Of a stretch of 7,779 bases of DNA, positions 6,603 through 7,779 are shown piece by piece. The notes beneath the pieces are model-generated. The model was not told the DNA's origin and made no database searches. It saw nothing but the letters and a program-made list of their open reading frames with translations. Every line of letters starts with the position of its first letter. Within the stretch, counting starts at the first letter, position 1. This DNA comes from Saprospiraceae bacterium (lineage in GTDB: Bacteria > Bacteroidota > Bacteroidia > Chitinophagales > Saprospiraceae). The stretch lies in the NCBI GenBank assembly GCA_947441325.1, contig CANETR010000075.1:1-7779 (forward strand), read 5' to 3'. The position numbers and the translations under genes are program-made.

Positions 6603-7779
6603 TTAACGTTTAAAACCTATACTAGTGCGTTTTTCATTACTATCTTCCTGTTCAATCAGATGAAAATCTTTGACATCATCTGCATTGATAGTTTTAACCA
6701 TATCGTGAGTCCGTTCTGATGGCAGAATATTTGCTAAACGAAGGTTTTGACGTCTTACCACTTCCTCTACAATTTTACGGATAGTTCGTGCATTGCCAAA
6801 GTATTTATGCTTGTGCGCTAAAAGGCTTTCGATATGCGCACGTACCAGTTTTACAGAATCTTCGTTCAAGTACAGGTCATTGGCCTGGAACATATCCTCT
6901 GCAATTTCATAAAGCTGATCAGCGCTATAATCTGTAAATTTCAGGGTACGGTCGAAGCGGGACATCAGACCAGGGTTGCTTTCTAAGAATTTGCGCATTT
7001 CTTCGGGATAACCGGCAACGATAACCATAAACTGGCCACGATGATCTTCCATTCTCTTGAGCAGCGTATCTACAGCCTCTCGTCCAAAATCACCATGTCC
7101 CCCTTCGGTAAGCGCATAAGCCTCGTCTATAAATAGGCCGCCTCCCATTGCTGCCTGAATCATTTCATCTGTTTTGATAGCCGTTTGTCCGGTGTAACCT
7201 GCCACAAGGCCCTTACGGTCGGTTTCAACGAGTTGTCCGCGTTCCAAAACACCCAGGGCTTTGTAAATTTTTACCATAATACGGGCAACAGTGGTCTTAC
7301 CGGTTCCCGGATTACCAACAAAAACAGTGTGTAATGAAAAGGCTTTTTTTACATCACGTCCAATCTCGGTATAATAGCGAACCAATTTGGCCATTTCGTC
7401 CACATCGCGCTTTATTTCATCCAAACCAACCAAACTACGCAATTCGTTGAGTGCTTCATTATAAAGTGGGACATCAATTGGGATAAATACATTGGATTTG
7501 TTGCTGATACCAAATGACTTTTCAATATCTTCGAGCGTAACGGTAGAAAGAGCAATTTCATCTAGTTTCGACATTTCTTCCGCGCCCATTTTCATCAATC
7601 TCAGCGCCATATTCTGTTTACATTCCTCAACGACCCCATTTATAAAACGACCATTGCCAAAATGATCATCTCTGGTTCTATAAGATTCATATATTTTTCT
7701 GTTCAGAAATTCCCAGGCTGGCTCATTAAGCTTAATATCTCTCTTATCAGAAGCGTATTTGGCAATTTCTGTCAATTCC
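6603..7779 (-). CDS. AAA+ ATPase of the CbxX/CfxQ (CbbX/SpoVK) type, C-terminal part with tandem modules
   Basis: The frame runs off the right edge; the TTG at 7775 is internal, since an in-frame GAA codon precedes it. Counting from that codon, residues about 115-350 form a full AAA+ module: Walker A GNPGTGKT (154-161), pore-loop-like [13 protein letters not shown] (193-205), Walker B LFIDE (214-218), the sensor-1 region [10 protein letters not shown] (251-260), arginine-finger region SRFDR (272-276) and a C-terminal lid with FGNART (326-331). Residues about 21-62 ([20 protein letters not shown], then CKQNMALRL) resemble that lid, so they appear to be the lid of a preceding AAA+ module cut off by the edge. 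The protein therefore has at least two modules. Relatives remodel partner proteins (CbbX acts on Rubisco), but no Rubisco gene is here and the client is unknown. The C-terminal tail after residue 375 is polar and low in complexity. Confidence 0.92.
   Translation of the reverse strand, partial: ELTEIAKYASDKRDIKLNEPAWEFLNRKIYESYRTRDDHFGNGRFINGVVEECKQNMALRLMKMGAEEMSKLDEIALSTVTLEDIEKSFGISNKSNVFIPIDVPLYNEALNELRSLVGLDEIKRDVDEMAKLVRYYTEIGRDVKKAFSLHTVFVGNPGTGKTTVARIMVKIYKALGVLERGQLVETDRKGLVAGYTGQTAIKTDEMIQAAMGGGLFIDEAYALTEGGHGDFGREAVDTLLKRMEDHRGQFMVIVAGYPEEMRKFLESNPGLMSRFDRTLKFTDYSADQLYEIAEDMFQANDLYLNEDSVKLVRAHIESLLAHKHKYFGNARTIRKIVEEVVRRQNLRLANILPSERTHDMVKTINADDVKDFHLIEQEDSNEKRTSIGFKR

Noticed and set aside
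7773..7775. TTG as the true start of the AAA+ ATPase
   Set aside because: The frame stays open to the window edge and the first visible residues already form part of an AAA+ lid, so the gene begins further upstream.

Overview
The window looks like chromosomal DNA from a member of the Bacteroidota. Four things point there. A secreted protein at the left edge ends in a type IX secretion (T9SS) sorting domain. A DUF4271-type membrane protein sits directly upstream of a Bacteroidota-type uroporphyrinogen-III synthase. One promoter matches the Bacteroidota consensus (TTTG, 19 bases, TAnnTTTG). Start codons lack clear Shine-Dalgarno sequences. The lineage cannot be narrowed further from sequence alone.

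Layout, left to right. Bases 1-818 (+) are the 3' end of a gene for a T9SS-exported protein, closed by a perfect hairpin terminator. Bases 941-1639 (+) encode a short-chain dehydrogenase/reductase (SDR) with unusual residues at three of the four classical active-site positions. About 1746-2888 (+) encodes the DUF4271-like membrane protein, followed 16 bases later by hemD (2905-3699, +). A hairpin terminator separates hemD from a convergent MacB/LolD-type ABC ATPase (3732-4403, -). The 217-base divergent region 4404-4620 holds a 14-unit heptanucleotide tandem array and a strong promoter for ahcY (4621-5937, +). After another terminator comes a Cys-type glutathione peroxidase (6061-6540, +). It converges, across a 14-bp perfect hairpin, on a CbxX/CfxQ-type AAA+ ATPase (6603-7779, -) that runs off the right edge.

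Most of this is housekeeping: tetrapyrrole synthesis (hemD), the activated-methyl cycle (ahcY), peroxide defence (GPx) and an ATP-driven exporter component. Apart from the DUF4271/hemD pair there is no clear multigene pathway, and terminators or orientation changes isolate most units. I found no tRNA, rRNA, insertion sequence, CRISPR array or phage gene, and no gene-free stretch over 300 bases. I do not see a new multigene system. The points most worth a second look are the heptad array, the altered SDR catalytic site, the uncertain DUF4271 start and its link to hemD, and the tandem AAA+ modules.
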